Below, piece by piece: positions 1 to 10,838 of a stretch of DNA of 64,000 bases (its first letter is position 1; the number at the start of each line of letters is the position of its first letter). Location: NCBI GenBank assembly GCA_011947345.1, contig JAAVTG010000670.1, positions 558,001 through 622,000 of the forward strand. The letters are read 5' to 3'. The stretch is from Phytophthora quininea. Lineage: Eukaryota; Oomycota; Peronosporomycetes; Peronosporales; Peronosporaceae. A model generated the notes under the pieces. That model had not been told where the DNA came from, searched no databases, and worked only from the letters and a program-made list of their open reading frames with translations. Both the position numbers and the translations under genes were made by a program.

Positions 1-807
1 GCCAAGACCGATCGGCGCGTTCCTCTCGGACTCGTGTACTGCTTCGCTGTACTCGGTGTAGTAAGTAGCCCTTCCTGTCATCGACTACGTTCACCTGTTT
101 GACGGCTCTTGTCTTCGCTGCTTCTGTGCAGTGTTTTGGCGCTGGGCTACTGGGCGACTATTATCCAGCGAGGAGCGGCCGTGGTCGACAAGCCCTCACA
201 CCTCAAGTGTTTGGAGTATACGACCATTGTCTTTGTCTGGGTCTTTTACATCGCCTACGACATGACCCTCTTTGCGTTCAAGGGCTTCATCCCGCCGACA
301 CTGAACTATGTGCAGCTGGGCGTGAGCATCGGCGTGCTCGCCACCATGAGCTTGACGTTCTTGCTCTACGGGCTTCGCGTGATTGTCCGCCTGAACGAGT
401 TTGAACGGCAGATGAAGCTGCAGCTCCCGAGTCCGGACTCGTACATGATGTCGAACCACTCGTTCGACCTCAACATGAGCGACAGCGAAGACGATCTGAC
501 GCCCGTGGCTCAAGAGCCGCGGTACGCGCCTCGACGGCCACAACAAGGCCACTCGGCCAAGATCAAGAGGATCCTCGTGGTCGCCGAGGCCGTGTCGGTG
601 GTTGTGCTCGCCGGCCAGATCTACATGCTGTCTCAGGTGTCGAGTTCGCCGGTGGAGCTTTCGTGTGCCAACGGTCGACTGTGTACCACCGTCAAGTCCA
701 AATGGAGCTTGCTTCACGTCTTCCAGGTCGTTTGCGTGTGGGCTGTGCTTTATGTCTTCCGGGGCGTTCAGAAGAAGAGCGTCATCCCCGCCCGCGCGGC
801 TCGATAG
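1..807 (+). CDS. Seven-TM THH1/TOM1/TOM3-like protein, tandem copy 1 (5' end outside window)
   Basis: Exons 2-60 and 132-807; the intron at 61-131 has a GTAAGT donor and TGCAG acceptor and splits a Tyr codon after two bases, as in the four downstream paralogues. Only the segment from the end of TM3 onward is present. Remaining helices: the GYWATIIQ region, a VWVFYIAYD helix, a VSIGVLATMSLTFLLYGLRV helix, then TM6 and TM7. Between TM5 and TM6 lies a hydrophilic loop with an acidic SDSEDD patch. The YG-x-R-(V/L) motif followed by a basic stretch resembles the plant THH1/TOM1/TOM3 domain (GPR137-like seven-helix family). Family assignment is by pattern, not search. Role unknown; plant relatives sit in vacuolar or other endomembranes. 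Confidence 0.7.
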
Positions 808-822
808 TGTACTAAACGTGTA

Positions 823-1445
823 GGTAAACTAAATCACATACGATTGCTTCCCAAACAGACCAACCGCACCCGACGAGAAAGTGCTTGCTTCGAAGTGGAC
901 AAGGGCCCCGCTCCAGCTAGTGATCTTGGTCCGTCCTTTACTTCTCAACCGACTTGAGTTGATCGTCGTTGCTCATGTTCGTCGCGTACGTCTCGACCCA
1001 ACGAAAGGTATCAAGGTATCTGCTAAAAGCGCGAGGTGTCATGCTCACGTGACGCATTTCACTCGAGTCGCAAGCACTCTCCGCGCTCTATGACCGCCAT
1101 CCGCCGGGGCAAGACCAGCTCACGACGACGTGCGGGCGAACTGTCAGGCGTGTTTGATCTTCTAAACTCCATTACGACGAGCTCCGCAGTGCTGGAGGCA
1201 GCACGCAGTTTCAATGTGCCGGTCAAAAACATTGCGGGTGCGTTCGAGCCAACGACCAACGCTACGCTAACTTCTTCGGAGTTGAACGCTCTACCGGGCC
1301 CACTCGTTCGAAGGTTGATCCTTCAAGGATCCCTCCAGGACAGATGGCTCTACTGCGTTGACACTTTCGGTCGGGCCCTGATGCACTTTGATGGCGGCCA
1401 CCCAGTTGCGAATTTCGTGTCGGTCTCGCGAACGTCCTGAGCGCC
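823..1445. other. Intergenic spacer between 7TM copies 1 and 2
   Basis: About 620 bp. An open frame at 1090-1440 on + has no transmembrane segment, no resemblance to the array proteins, and stops 6 bp before the start of copy 2, so I treat it as spacer or 5' leader. No repeat or RNA gene seen. Confidence 0.5.
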
Positions 1446-2613
1446 ATGTTGGGCTTGAATGTCACGGACGCCACGTGCGACTTTGGACTCGCTCAAACAA
1501 GTGCCGGCTGCGTACGCACGCTGGCGTCGTTCGACCAGAGCGGATACTTGACCTACCAGATCATCTACTGCATCGTAGGCGCGCTGACCGAAGTGGCCAG
1601 CGCCGTCATGTACTGGCGCGCTGTCAAGTACGACGGATCCCAGTTGCAGCAGTACTCGTTCCTGTTGTGCAGCTATGCGTCGCTGACGCTTCTCTTCCGA
1701 GGCGTGGACCCGACGAGTTACGGCCACATCATTCCTCGCCCCATCAGTGCGTTCCTCACAGACTCTTGTACCGCAGCCATCTACTCTGTGTAGTAAGTGC
1801 CACCTCGTCCTTTTGCCTATCGACTCCAACTCTGCTAACGGTTCTCCTCGTGCAGCATCCTGGCGCTCGGCTACTGGGCCCTCGTCATTCAGCAGGGCGC
1901 TGCGTTGATGGACGGACCGTCCAATCTCAAGTGTCTGGAGGCCTCGGCGATCACTTTCGTCTGGGCCTTCTACCTGGCCTACAATACGTCGCTCTTCGCC
2001 TTCAAAGGCTTCCAGCCGGCCGTGCTTAACTACGTGCAGCTGTCAGTGAGCGCCTGTGTGCTCGCCGTCGTGAGTGTGACGTTTCTAGTATATGGACTGC
2101 GCGTGCTGTCAAGGCTGGAGGCCTTCGAGCGCGAGATGAAGCTGCGGATGTCCAGCATGGTGATCGAACGGATGGCGCCCAATCAGTCGTTCAGTCTTAT
2201 GATGAGCGACGAAGAGGACAGCGTGCCTGTCGTTACCGAGCCTCGATACGTGCAGCGGCGGCCGAAGGAAGGCCACTCAGCCAAGATCAAGCACATTCTC
2301 GTGGTCGCCGAGAGCATCTCGGTCGTCGTCATCGCCGGTCAGCTGTACATGGCGCTCACCAACGTCTCCAACTCGCCGGTCGAGCTCTCGTGCGCCAACG
2401 GGATGTTGTGCGAGACGATCAAGGCCAAGTGGAGTCTCCTGCATACGCTTCAGGTACGATCGCGATCTTACCCGCGTGCTGTCAATACACACCAACTGAC
2501 TTTGTTGTCTGTCTCTACTGCAGCTCGTGGCCGTGTGGATCATCCTGTGGGTCTTCCGTGGCGTCCAGAAGAAGAGCGTCGTCCCGCAAGCTCGCGGGTC
2601 CGTAGCAGTATAG
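1446..2613 (+). CDS. Seven-TM THH1/TOM1/TOM3-like protein, tandem copy 2
   Basis: Exons 1446-1792, 1856-2453 and 2524-2613, giving about 344 residues. The N-terminus has two conserved Cys (ATCDFGL and GCVRTLASF) followed by TM1. TM3 is interrupted by the phase-2 intron found in all copies. Seven hydrophobic helices are evident, with YGLRVLSRL after TM5 and an acidic SDEEDSVPVV loop before TM6. Copy 2 alone has a second intron (2454-2523) just before TM7. The C-tail QKKSVVPQARG is shared with other copies. The start follows the short LNVTDATC N-terminus matched in copies 3-5. Family is inferred from helix layout and the YG-x-R motif; function unknown. Confidence 0.75.
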
Positions 2614-2886
2614 TCTCAGCATGTTGGAGTCGGTGGCAGCTCCGCGTAGATATTTTATAAACTGATCGTTGCTCGGGCAATTCGGTTGTCGTGGTGAGCT
2701 GCTAGGTAGGTCAGACAAGTGTCAACCACTTCAACACAGCTGCCACGGTGATTACCGTGAGGAGGTCAGCGTCTGCGGCCTCACCTCTACATTTGGTCTC
2801 CGCTACAGCGACTACCGGTGGAGCGTTGGCCCAGCAGCAGCCTCGAACGCTGTCCCATTTGCGGTGTAGTGCCGACGGCGGTAGGC

Positions 2887-3984
2887 ATGGGGATGAACAT
2901 CACGGCCGCCACGTGCGACTTTGGCCTCGTGCAGACGTCCGACGGGTGTGTGCGGACCCTGGCGTCGTACAACCCGGACGCTTATCTCAAGTGCCAGATC
3001 ATCTACTGCGCCATGGGCGTCGTGAGCGTCGTCGCCAGCGGCGTCATGTACTGCCGATCCGCCAAGTACGAAGGCTCGGCGCTGCAGAGCAACTGCTTCC
3101 TCTTCTGCTGCTACGCGTCCGTGACGGTCCTGATTCGCGGCGCAGATCCGACCAGCTACGGCCACGTTATCCCTCGCGCCATTAGCGGGTGGCTTTCGGA
3201 TTCGTGCACGGCGGCGCTGTATTCCGTGTAGTAAGTGGGCTTCACGGCTGGCTGCAACAAGCAGTAGAACTAACCGGTGAGGTTGTGTTTCTTTTCGCTT
3301 TGCAGCATCCTGGCGCTCGGCTACTGGGCGTTGATCATCCAGAAGGGAGCGGCGGTGGTCGCCAAGCCGAACCGGTTAAAGTGCTTGGAGACGTCGGCCA
3401 TTGCGTTCGTGTGGGCATTCTACGCCGTCTACGACGTGTCCTTGTTCGCGTTCAAAGGCTTCCAGCCGCTCGGACTGAACTACATGCAGCTAACGGTGAG
3501 TGCGAGCACCCTCGGTGCGATCAGCGTGACGTTTCTAGTCTACGGACTGCGGGTGCTTTCAAGACTCCAGGCCTACGAACGCGAGGCCAAGCTCCGAATG
3601 TCGAGTGTGTTGTTGTGCGAGCGGATGATGACGCCCTACGAGTCGTTCAACTTGGAGCTCCGGAGCGATGACGGCGGGATCCCCATCGTCCCCGAGCCCA
3701 GGTATGTTCGACGGCAACCGAAAGTGGGCCACGCCGCCAAGATCAAGAAGATTCTGCTCGTTGGCGAGAGCATCTCGTTCGTCGTCATCGCTGGCCAAAT
3801 GTACATGGCGGTGACGCGAGCATCCACCACGCCAATCGAGCTCTTGTGTGCCAACGGATACTCGTGCTCCGCTAAGGCGAGTGTCAATCTTCTACACGTC
3901 TTCCAGGTGCTCTGCATTTGGGTTCTGCTGTGGACATTTGGCAGGATACACAGGAGGCCCGTCACACCTCACCCGATCGTATAG
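2887..3984 (+). CDS. Seven-TM THH1/TOM1/TOM3-like protein, tandem copy 3
   Basis: Exons 2887-3230 and 3306-3984, about 340 residues. Same plan as its neighbours: ITAATCDFGL N-terminus, GCVRTLASY, seven helices, a phase-2 intron in TM3, YGLRVLSRL, then an acidic loop (RSDDGGIPIVPEP). It lacks the second intron of copy 2, so that intron was gained or lost after the duplications. The start at 2887 gives MGMNITAATC; 2893 is equally possible. The inter-gene spacer of about 270 bp must hold both the copy 2 terminator and the copy 3 promoter. Confidence 0.75.
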
Positions 3985-4758
3985 CAAAGCAGGCGATCGA
4001 GCAAGAAGCTGCAGTAGGGCGACGGGAGACTACGATAGACGTTTGTGTGTTGTGGCGTCCAAAATGGAAGTGAAGTGTCGTGGTTGTGTTTCATTCGAGT
4101 CGCCGAGAGTTAGGAAGAGCCGTCGTTGAAGCAATTCCGCTTGGATCCCGCCGACATGGAGGTTGGAACAGGTGGTCGACTGCACTGCAGGGCTCTCTTG
4201 TTGGCATGAATCCTTTCGTCACGACCGCGGGCTCGCTTTGGCCACCGCGTTGTCATTGCCGTCATCTGGCCAAGCCGAACGGCCCAAGACTCTGTCACCA
4301 TTGCTAATTCGCATTCCCACCGGTTGTCGTCGTTGGTGGTCGTGCAGCGGCGCTGTGAGCATGACATTCGCATGCACTTGCTGTGCTGCGCGGCGTTCAT
4401 CGGTAGAAATCGTTAGACTCTCTCCGAGATCGTCATTTTGCTCCGAGCTGATCAGCAGCTACGCGCGACTATCGCCATGGCGGGACGCCCTGCCAGGTTG
4501 GTTCGCCTCAGGCAAATCGGCGGTGGGTCTGCATGTGTTTCTGCAGAGTGGTAGATTGTAGCGGCTGTGCATTGGCATGTGCATTGTCGCCGCTGAAGCG
4601 ATGTGAGCCCGGGAGCAGTCACAGCGCGGAGGAGCTCTTCCGCTTGCACTGCTCATCGGGATGGGGCTCTGGGCCAGCTGGCAAAATGCCGCCGAGTCTC
4701 GTCGATTCGTCAGTCTGCAATCTCCTCAGGCGAGGTCGCTGCGGCAAGGTCGACCACC
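3985..4758. other. Intergenic spacer between 7TM copies 3 and 4
   Basis: About 770 bp. Short ORFs on both strands lack domains, helices or similarity to neighbours. I see no gene, repeat or RNA structure. Confidence 0.5.
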
Positions 4759-5851
4759 ATGTCGAACATCACGAGCGCCACGTGCGACTACGGGCTCGCG
4801 CTGACCGAGGACGGATGCGTGCGGTCGCTGTCCTCGTACGACCCGGACTCGTATCTGCGAGTACAGATTATCTACCTCTCGCTCGGCTGCGTCAGTGCGA
4901 TCGCCAGCGCGCTCATGTACGTCCGTGCCCTCAAGCACGAAGGCTCCAAGCTGCAGCAGTACAACTTTCTCTTCTGCGTGTACGCGTCCATCACGATGGT
5001 CATCACCGGCGCAGACCCCAAGAGCTACGGCCACGTTGTGCCTCGCCCCATCAGCAGCTTCCTCTCCGACTCACTCACCGCCGCGCTCTACTCTGTGTAG
5101 TACGTTATGGACTCGTCTTGCTGAAGTGTCGACCAGTTGCTAACAATGTTGTTTGCAGTATCTTGACGTTGGGGTACTGGGCCACCATCATCCAGCGTGG
5201 GGCTGCCGTCTCTGACCGCCCCGCCCACCTCGTGTGTCTCGAGAGTATCGCCATCGCTGTCGTCTGGGGTTTTACATCCTCTACAATGTGTGTCTCTTCC
5301 TGTCCAAGGGCTTCAACCGATACGGTCTCACCTACCTGCACTTGACATGGAGCGCCATCATGTTGGGTCTCATCAGCACCGTGTTCCTCATCTACGGCTT
5401 ACGGGTGATATCACGACTGCGAGCCTACGAGCGAGCCCGGAAGCTCCGCATGCCCAACATGCTCTCGGACAACATGTTGAACCGGTCGTTCAATATGGAC
5501 ACGTTGAGCGACGACGAGGGGGTGCCCGTCGTGCAGGAGCCTGTGCGCGCCAACCGCCGCAAGCCCAAGGAGGGCCACGTCAACAAGATCCGCAAGATTT
5601 TGTACGTCGTCGAGACGCTGTCTCTCATCGTCATTGCAGCGCAGATGTACATGGCGGTTACCCACACGACCAACGAGTCGAAGGAGCTGCGGTGCGCCAA
5701 CGGCGTCGGCTGTGAGAACATCAAGTCGAGTCTCAGCTACCTCAACATCCTGCAGATCGTCTGCGTGTGGGTCGTGCTCTGGGCCTTCCACCGCATCAAG
5801 AAGAAAGAGGTCGTCCCGCAGGCGCAGTGGCAGTCCCGCGAGGCAGTCTAA
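4759..5851 (+). CDS. Seven-TM THH1/TOM1/TOM3-like protein, tandem copy 4 (frame break)
   Basis: Exon 1 4759-5099, intron 5100-5158 (GTACGT donor), exon 2 5159-5851. It begins MSNITSATCDYGL and follows the family layout through TM4, where the frame breaks: after VVWGF at 5265-5274 the correct reading (YILYNVCLF) continues one frame over. Adding one T to the GGGGTTTT run restores a continuous protein of about 340 residues ending at 5851. The downstream part carries YGLRVISRL, SDDEGVPVV and the usual TM6/TM7. The break is more likely a sequencing error than a pseudogene, because the rest is intact and similar breaks occur throughout the window. Confidence 0.7.
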
Positions 5852-6233
5852 AGCGCATAGTTAGAGGAACAACTATCAGTTATAAAGTTATTTGATGAAG
5901 CAGACAATGGATGAGATCGCCACGAAGGCCCTCGAGCTACCCAGCAGAAATCAACGCAAATCGATGGCGCCGACTCCATTGCAGTGGACCAGTGCAACTA
6001 CCATCACCTCGCCAGTCGCACGCTTCCCACCTCGTCGGTCGACTGAGGTCCACCTTGGTGAGCTTGTATCCTACCGAGAGGACAATGCAATGCGTGACTG
6101 CTGCCACAGTTGCCGTCGGCGGCCGCGCTGCTACGCTGCAGTCGCTACGACGTGCCTGGATTGCAGCTGGAGCGCGAAATGACCAAGACGAGCCCAAGTC
6201 AGCATTGCTGCAAAAGCCTCGACGAGCAGGACG
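5852..6233. other. Intergenic spacer between 7TM copies 4 and 5
   Basis: About 380 bp with no supported gene. ORFs here are in frames unrelated to the flanking family and lack recognisable domains. Confidence 0.45.
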
Positions 6234-7425
6234 ATGCTGAACATCACGGACTCGACTTGCTGGTACGGCCTCGCTCAGACCGACGATGGGTGCTCGAGGA
6301 CGTTGGCGTCGTTCGACCCGAGCGGGTATCGCACTTATCAGATCGCCTACATCGTCGTTGGCGCTGTGAGCCTTATCGCCAGTGCAGTCATGGCCACCCG
6401 AGCATTCAAGCACGACGGATCCAAGCTTCAGCGATACAACTTTGTCTTCTGCAGCTACGCTTCCTTGACGGTGATCGTGCGCGGCGTGGACCCTGCCAGC
6501 TATAACCACGTGATCCCTCGCCCGATCACCAGTCTGCTCTCCGACACCTGCACCGCAGCACTGTACTCGTGCTAGTACGGTGACTGCAACACCAAACCAT
6601 TCCTTGCTGCTGCAAATTCTAACCCTGTGCTGTTGGTGTAGTGTACTAGCATTGGGCTACTGGGCTCTGATCATTCAGCAAGGCGCGGCCGTGATCACCA
6701 GACCCACTCGCCTCAAATGCTTGGAAATGGCTGCCATCGTCTTCATCTGGGCCTTCTACGTCGTCTACGACATGCTTCTCTTCATGTACAAGGGATTCAA
6801 TGCGACTGGGCTCTCCTACCTGCAGCTGACAGTCAGTGCCGTTGTGCTGGGCATTATCTGCTCGGTCTTCCTCATCTACGGCCTCCGAGTCCTGTCACGG
6901 CTCCACGAGTTTGAGCGCCAGAAGAAATCTCGCATGCCGAGTATGCTGACCGAGCGGATGATGAATCGGTCGTTCAACATGGAGACACTCAGCGACGATG
7001 AAGATGGCGTGCCGGTCGTTCACGCGCCAAAGTACGTTCGTCGCAGTCCTGAAAACGGTCACGTGGTCAAGATCAGGAAAATCGTCTTCGTTGCCGTGAG
7101 TCTCTCGCTCGTCGTCATCGCTGGCCAAATGTACATGGCGGTCGTAAGAACGATCAATACGCCAGTGGAGCTTGACTGCGCCAACGGCAAGCTCTGCGAT
7201 ACTGTCAAGTCGAGCTTGAACATTCTTCACGTGTTGCAAGTGGTCTGTGTGTGGGTCATTCTCTGGACCTTCCGCGATATCCAGAAAGAGAAGTCCGACC
7301 GCAACCTCTGTCGGCAGTGTAAGCGAATGAAGCTTCACACAATTCTTCCAGCAAAGAGTTTATCTAGCAATTTCGAAGTCAATAAATGCTCGAGAAGCGA
7401 CGATATCGTGTTGTTAGCCAAATAA
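6234..7425 (+). CDS. Seven-TM THH1/TOM1/TOM3-like protein, tandem copy 5
   Basis: Exons 6234-6574 and 6642-7425. Starts MLNITDSTCWYGL; the phase-2 TM3 intron and seven helices are conserved, with YGLRVLSRL and SDDEDGVPVV. As read, the C-terminus is about 34 residues longer than in the other copies. One extra base near 7290-7296 would instead give the family-like tail VRPQPLSAV with a stop at 7320-7322, so the extension is probably a frame artefact. Copies 4 and 5 share NRSFNM before the acidic loop and seem the closest pair. Confidence 0.7.
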
Positions 7426-7443
7426 ACAAACGCTTGATCTTCT

Positions 7444-8355
7444 CTAAGCACGTTGCGTAGCTGCTTGGTATTTCTTGTGGAACCAGTCAGCGATGTAAGC
7501 GAACGGAGCATCGACCCCAGTGTGTTGTTGCTGCAAGATAAAGAAATGATTAAAATCTCGCATCGACAATATCGCTAGCATCGAACACCTACCGCCGAAC
7601 ACTCGAAGTACTTGAGGTTGTTGCGCTCCGCGAATTCTTCCGCTTCCTTTGTGGTGATCGCATCTCGGTTGTTGTAGCGGAGATCTGTTTTGTTGGCTAG
7701 CAGGATGCCTGAACAGCGAATTTAAGTACATCAATAGGAGTTTGGTCGCGGAATGTCTATGGCGCTCATTACCAGGGATGTTGTGGTTGGGCGATGCATC
7801 TCGCACGTCTTGGTACCATTTGCTGCACGACTTGAACGACTCCTTGTTGTTGACGTCGAACACTACGAGAGCCATGGACGCGCCCTTGTACTAGGAGGTC
7901 AACAGCCAGTTAGTTTTTGTCGATCCATCAACAGATAAAACATTCGGCCAACACACATGAACTGTCCCAAAGTCGAGCTGATTGAAGATGCTTTGGCCAG
8001 CGCAGTCGAACAGGTAAAGCTCCACGACGACATTCGTGTCTGGGATGGCAATGCTCTTGGTCGACAGCTCCACGTCTGAAGTCTATGACAGAGAATGAAT
8101 TGTCTTAGCAAACCGAACCAGTATCATTTGAAGAAGACGATCTCACCATGATGTAGTTCTTGGGATACTCGTGTCCGTTGCTTTTGAGAACTTGCAAGAG
8201 AGCCGTCTTGCCCACAGTAGCGTCTCCAACGACCGCCACTTTGCATCTCAACACGGTCTGCACAAACCCTCGTCAGTTGTTGCACGGTATTAGTCTAGTG
8301 CGTGCTGACGTACAGTGCTCTTGTGGGTCGTCTCCATGCTCCGTAGCGCTGACAT
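7444..8355 (-). CDS. IFT27: Intraflagellar transport protein 27 (Rab-like GTPase)
   Basis: Six exons on the minus strand: 8314-8355, 8147-8257, 7957-8082, 7773-7890, 7593-7708 and 7444-7530, encoding about 199 residues. The P-loop GDATVGKT, switch II FDCAGQ and the base motif NKTDL are present. FDVNNKESFKSCSKW matches the IFT27/RABL4 signature rather than other Rabs. Like other IFT27 proteins it has no C-terminal prenylation cysteines. It is an IFT-B subunit that pairs with IFT25 and supports export of cargo from the flagellum. The exon 3 donor is slightly uncertain (two GT sites six bases apart). No frame break. Confidence 0.92.
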
Positions 8356-8448
8356 GATGCGAAGGTGCCGTCCGAGATCGAACTGATCTCGAAGCGACGT
8401 CTGTCGAGCAGTCGTTGCAAAACCAGCAGTCTATCTACTATGGCGATC

Positions 8449-9051
8449 TTACTGCCACGACCTCGCTATCGGGTCCTGCGTTCTCTTCCTAGGCAGAAAC
8501 TCGGCGCGTTCGTCGTCTCCTTCACTGTTGGTGACATCGCTGAATTCTCGCATCTTGAAGAACCGAGCAGTTTTCTGTCGTAGCAACTCACGCAGCACAA
8601 CGAACGCCGCAGCGGTCTCAGCTACAAGCAGTAGCAGGACGAGCGTTCCTGCAGCGACGTCAAAACGGAGACGGTGCTCAGCAAAAAGCTCAGATAGACG
8701 AGTCCCGGGAACGCCGGGCAGGCCGACAGGAACATGAAGGCTGTCAATGGGAACACTTTGGCTCGTAAATTTCCTCTGGTCCCCAGATAATAGCGAGCGA
8801 TCTCCGCCGGGATCAGCACCACCAAGCAGCAAACTGGCAGTGCACGGGACAACGGAGAGCTGTACTGCAACTTCTTCAACTTTGCACAACATCAAGACTT
8901 AAAATTGACACAAGACACTTCTCTCGTTGCCTACCTTGTCACCAAGTAGAAGACACGAGATGGGGTAGAACAGCAGTCCGAACCACGTTTCGTAGTAGAT
9001 CAACTGCTGCAGCACAAGCCTTGCCTGTCGTCGCTCTCTAGCGAGCAACAT
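8449..9051 (-). CDS. TMEM17/80/216-family transition-zone membrane protein (frame break)
   Basis: Exons 8935-9051 and 8449-8879, about 182 residues. Four hydrophobic segments: an N-terminal LIYYETWFGLLFYPISCLLL, one ending in PAEIARYYLG, one with FMFLSACPAFPGLVYLSF, and a last AAGTLVLLLLVAETAAAF. The motif ARYYLGTRGNL followed by KVFPL is diagnostic for the Tmemb_17 family (TMEM216 has RLFFGTKGNL). The frame breaks in the run of five A (plus strand) at 8683-8687; one extra base joins the last helix. The start is the first Met at 9051. Relatives anchor the MKS/B9 complex in the ciliary transition zone. TMEM17 and TMEM216 cannot be told apart here. Confidence 0.75.
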
Positions 9052-9214
9052 GTTGCCGATCCTGACGAGTCGACCTGAGAATAGCGAAATGGATTCAACA
9101 GCTCACTGGTAGAAGATGCAAGACGTTGCGACTGTATTAGACCGAGGCGATCATCGTCTCCAGGCACTTCAGCCAGCGCTTACAAGATATAGGAATTCCG
9201 CAGCATTGAAGCAA

Positions 9215-9741
9215 CTAACAGTCGAGGTAGTTGGCGGCCATGAGCAGCTCCATAGCGATCTCCGGCTCGATGATAAACTCTGGCAGTCGCGACGTGCTGT
9301 CCGAGTACTGGGTCTTGTAGTACATGTACTGGGAAACCTTCTCCAGGATGGGCGCACTGATGTCCGGGAAGGAGATCTCGCCCTTGCTCTCGGTGAATTG
9401 GCCTGCAAATGGAGGACAAGAGTTCCAGTGTCAACGAAGTTCATGCTATTGTCATATTTTGAGCAGCATTCCGAGATACTCACCGCTCAGCATGGCTCGG
9501 ATCGTACCCGACACCATGGCACACTTTTTGCTGATGTAGATTTCATGGCCCTCGGCGCTGATTCAGTGGGAAGATTGCAGAAGGCAGAGCACAAGGTTCC
9601 GTCAGTTCTTGTGACGTCCACAGAGCACGCAGAGCACTCGTCGATGGCGCAACGGAAGCTCAAGACATCGGAGAGCAAAACACACCTGATGAGCTTGACC
9701 ATGTCCAGCGCGGGGGCTGCGTCGCCAGCGTCTTGTGCCAT
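9215..9741 (-). CDS. Elongin C (SKP1-like BTB adaptor)
   Basis: Exons 9686-9741, 9484-9557 and 9215-9402 give 105 residues. MVKLISAEGHEIYISKK, SGTIRAMLSG and the C-terminus ELLMAANYLDC are near-identical to Elongin C across eukaryotes, including the final Cys. It bridges BC-box substrate receptors to Elongin B and Cullin 2/5 in ubiquitin ligases and is also part of the elongin elongation complex. Intron phases 2 and 1 are consistent and no frame break occurs. A Met 37 codons upstream is in frame but the short start fits the family. Confidence 0.95.
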
Positions 9742-9757
9742 GCTACGTCGGACGAGA

Positions 9758-10329
9758 TCAATTGCAGAGTGAGGCCGAACGTATCGGCAGTAACGACTCA
9801 CTGTCCGGATTAAAGTGCCCATAGCATCCCATCTGTGAGAATTTGCGCACAATACAGCGGCATGAAGACTTATTTCACGTTGTGGATGGAAGCACCGATG
9901 GTGACAACAGGCGTCTTGAGCTGCAATAGCATACTTGGGAGCTTGCTGAGTTTACAGAGCTCGACTCCTCTTGTAGCCATCTCCACATCTGTATGGAAAT
10001 GTGAATCGAAATATCGATCGAGCGCTCTGTCCAACTTGAGTTACCCCATATCATAATAAGATCTTCTTGTCGATGGAGCCTCGCTGCAGCTCTCGGAGGG
10101 GGCGATTGCTGTGGGGTTGGTGTTGGCAGTGTCTGTCGTGCTGTCTTCTCGAACTGCGTCATCGCGTGAGAGCCCCAGTCCGCTGCTGCGAGGCGTCCTG
10201 CTCGTCCTCGTCGTGCTGCAGTTCGCTTTCCTGCACCAGGCGGTCACCTACCAACTCAACTAGAGGAGACAACAAACAGGTTCATCTACAAAACGGAGAG
10301 TGCTCGGTTGTTTGGAATACACTTTGCAT
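9758..10329 (-). CDS. Unrecognised protein, probable 3-4 exon gene
   Basis: Best reading on the minus strand: a short first exon starting at 10329 (MQ...), a 60-70 bp intron ending CTCCTCTAG, an acidic exon (QHDEDEQDASQQ), an intron with a GTAACT donor at about 10030, and an exon with VEMATRGVELCKL and VVTIGASIHN. The end is either a TAA at 9870-9872 or, after one more small intron, a stop at 9758-9760. One extra G in the run near 10180 is needed for continuity. I do not recognise the family. The opposite strand shows a hydrophobic ORF here, which I take as an antisense shadow of the acidic exon. Orientation and exon limits are tentative. Confidence 0.35.
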
Positions 10330-10371
10330 CTGTTCATCCTACTCGGGAGTCCTGGATAGGACCGATCTTGT

Positions 10372-10692
10372 CTAGCCGGCCTGGTTCTTGAGCACCTGGA
10401 AGACCTTCTTCTTGATCCACTCCTTGCCGCAGGGCAGGTACGTCTTGGTCTCGAGGTCCAACACAAGCGCGCTGAGGTCCGTGAGCGAGTCGATGTACGT
10501 GTACAGGTCCTGGATATCGTACGTGATGTTCTTGAGGTTCGGGTTGAGCTGCTTGAGCTTGGCCTCGTACATCTTGACCACGCCGTCCATGCCGCCGTTC
10601 ACCGACTCAAAGTCCAGGTACGTGCGCGAGTTCGGGTCGCGAGTGTACTGCACCAGGATGATCGTGTGCTTGGCCTGCCGGAACTCCGCCAT
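10372..10692 (-). CDS. ERH: Enhancer of rudimentary homologue
   Basis: Intronless, 106 residues. HTIILVQYTRDPNSRTYLDF, GMDGVVKMYEAKLKQLNP, ITYDIQDLYTYIDSLTDL and KEWIKKKVFQVL align along the whole length of the ERH family. ERH is a small conserved nuclear protein that acts in mRNA splicing and RNA decay complexes. The start at 10692 gives MAEFRQAKHT, two to four residues longer than animal ERH. The start codon is 146 bp from the divergent IFT52 start, so the two probably share a bidirectional promoter. Confidence 0.95.
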   Translation of the reverse strand: MAEFRQAKHTIILVQYTRDPNSRTYLDFESVNGGMDGVVKMYEAKLKQLNPNLKNITYDIQDLYTYIDSLTDLSALVLDLETKTYLPCGKEWIKKKVFQVLKNQAG

Positions 10693-10838
10693 GGCTGCCG
10701 CTCGCTTCGGCTCCAGTGGAAAATCACTTGTCCCCCTTGGATAAATTCGTGGTGCATATAACCTTTGCTGTGGCATACATACTGAAACCAAGTACAACTG
10801 CCATCCGCCGCTTACGACCTTTTAGGATCGCGATCGCC
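10693..10838. promoter_or_regulatory. Shared divergent promoter of ERH and IFT52
   Basis: The two start codons face apart with 146 bp between them and no room for separate intergenic DNA. No canonical TATA box at a set position is evident. Inferred from geometry only. Confidence 0.4.

Noticed and set aside
1036..1440. 134-codon ORF directly before 7TM copy 2
   Set aside because: No similarity to the array and no counterpart upstream of the other copies; probably leader or spacer.
10067..10262. Hydrophobic plus-strand frame resembling two membrane helices ending at 10262
   Set aside because: It is the complement of an acidic, Gln/Asp/Glu-rich minus-strand exon, which commonly yields false hydrophobic frames; no start or upstream exon fits.
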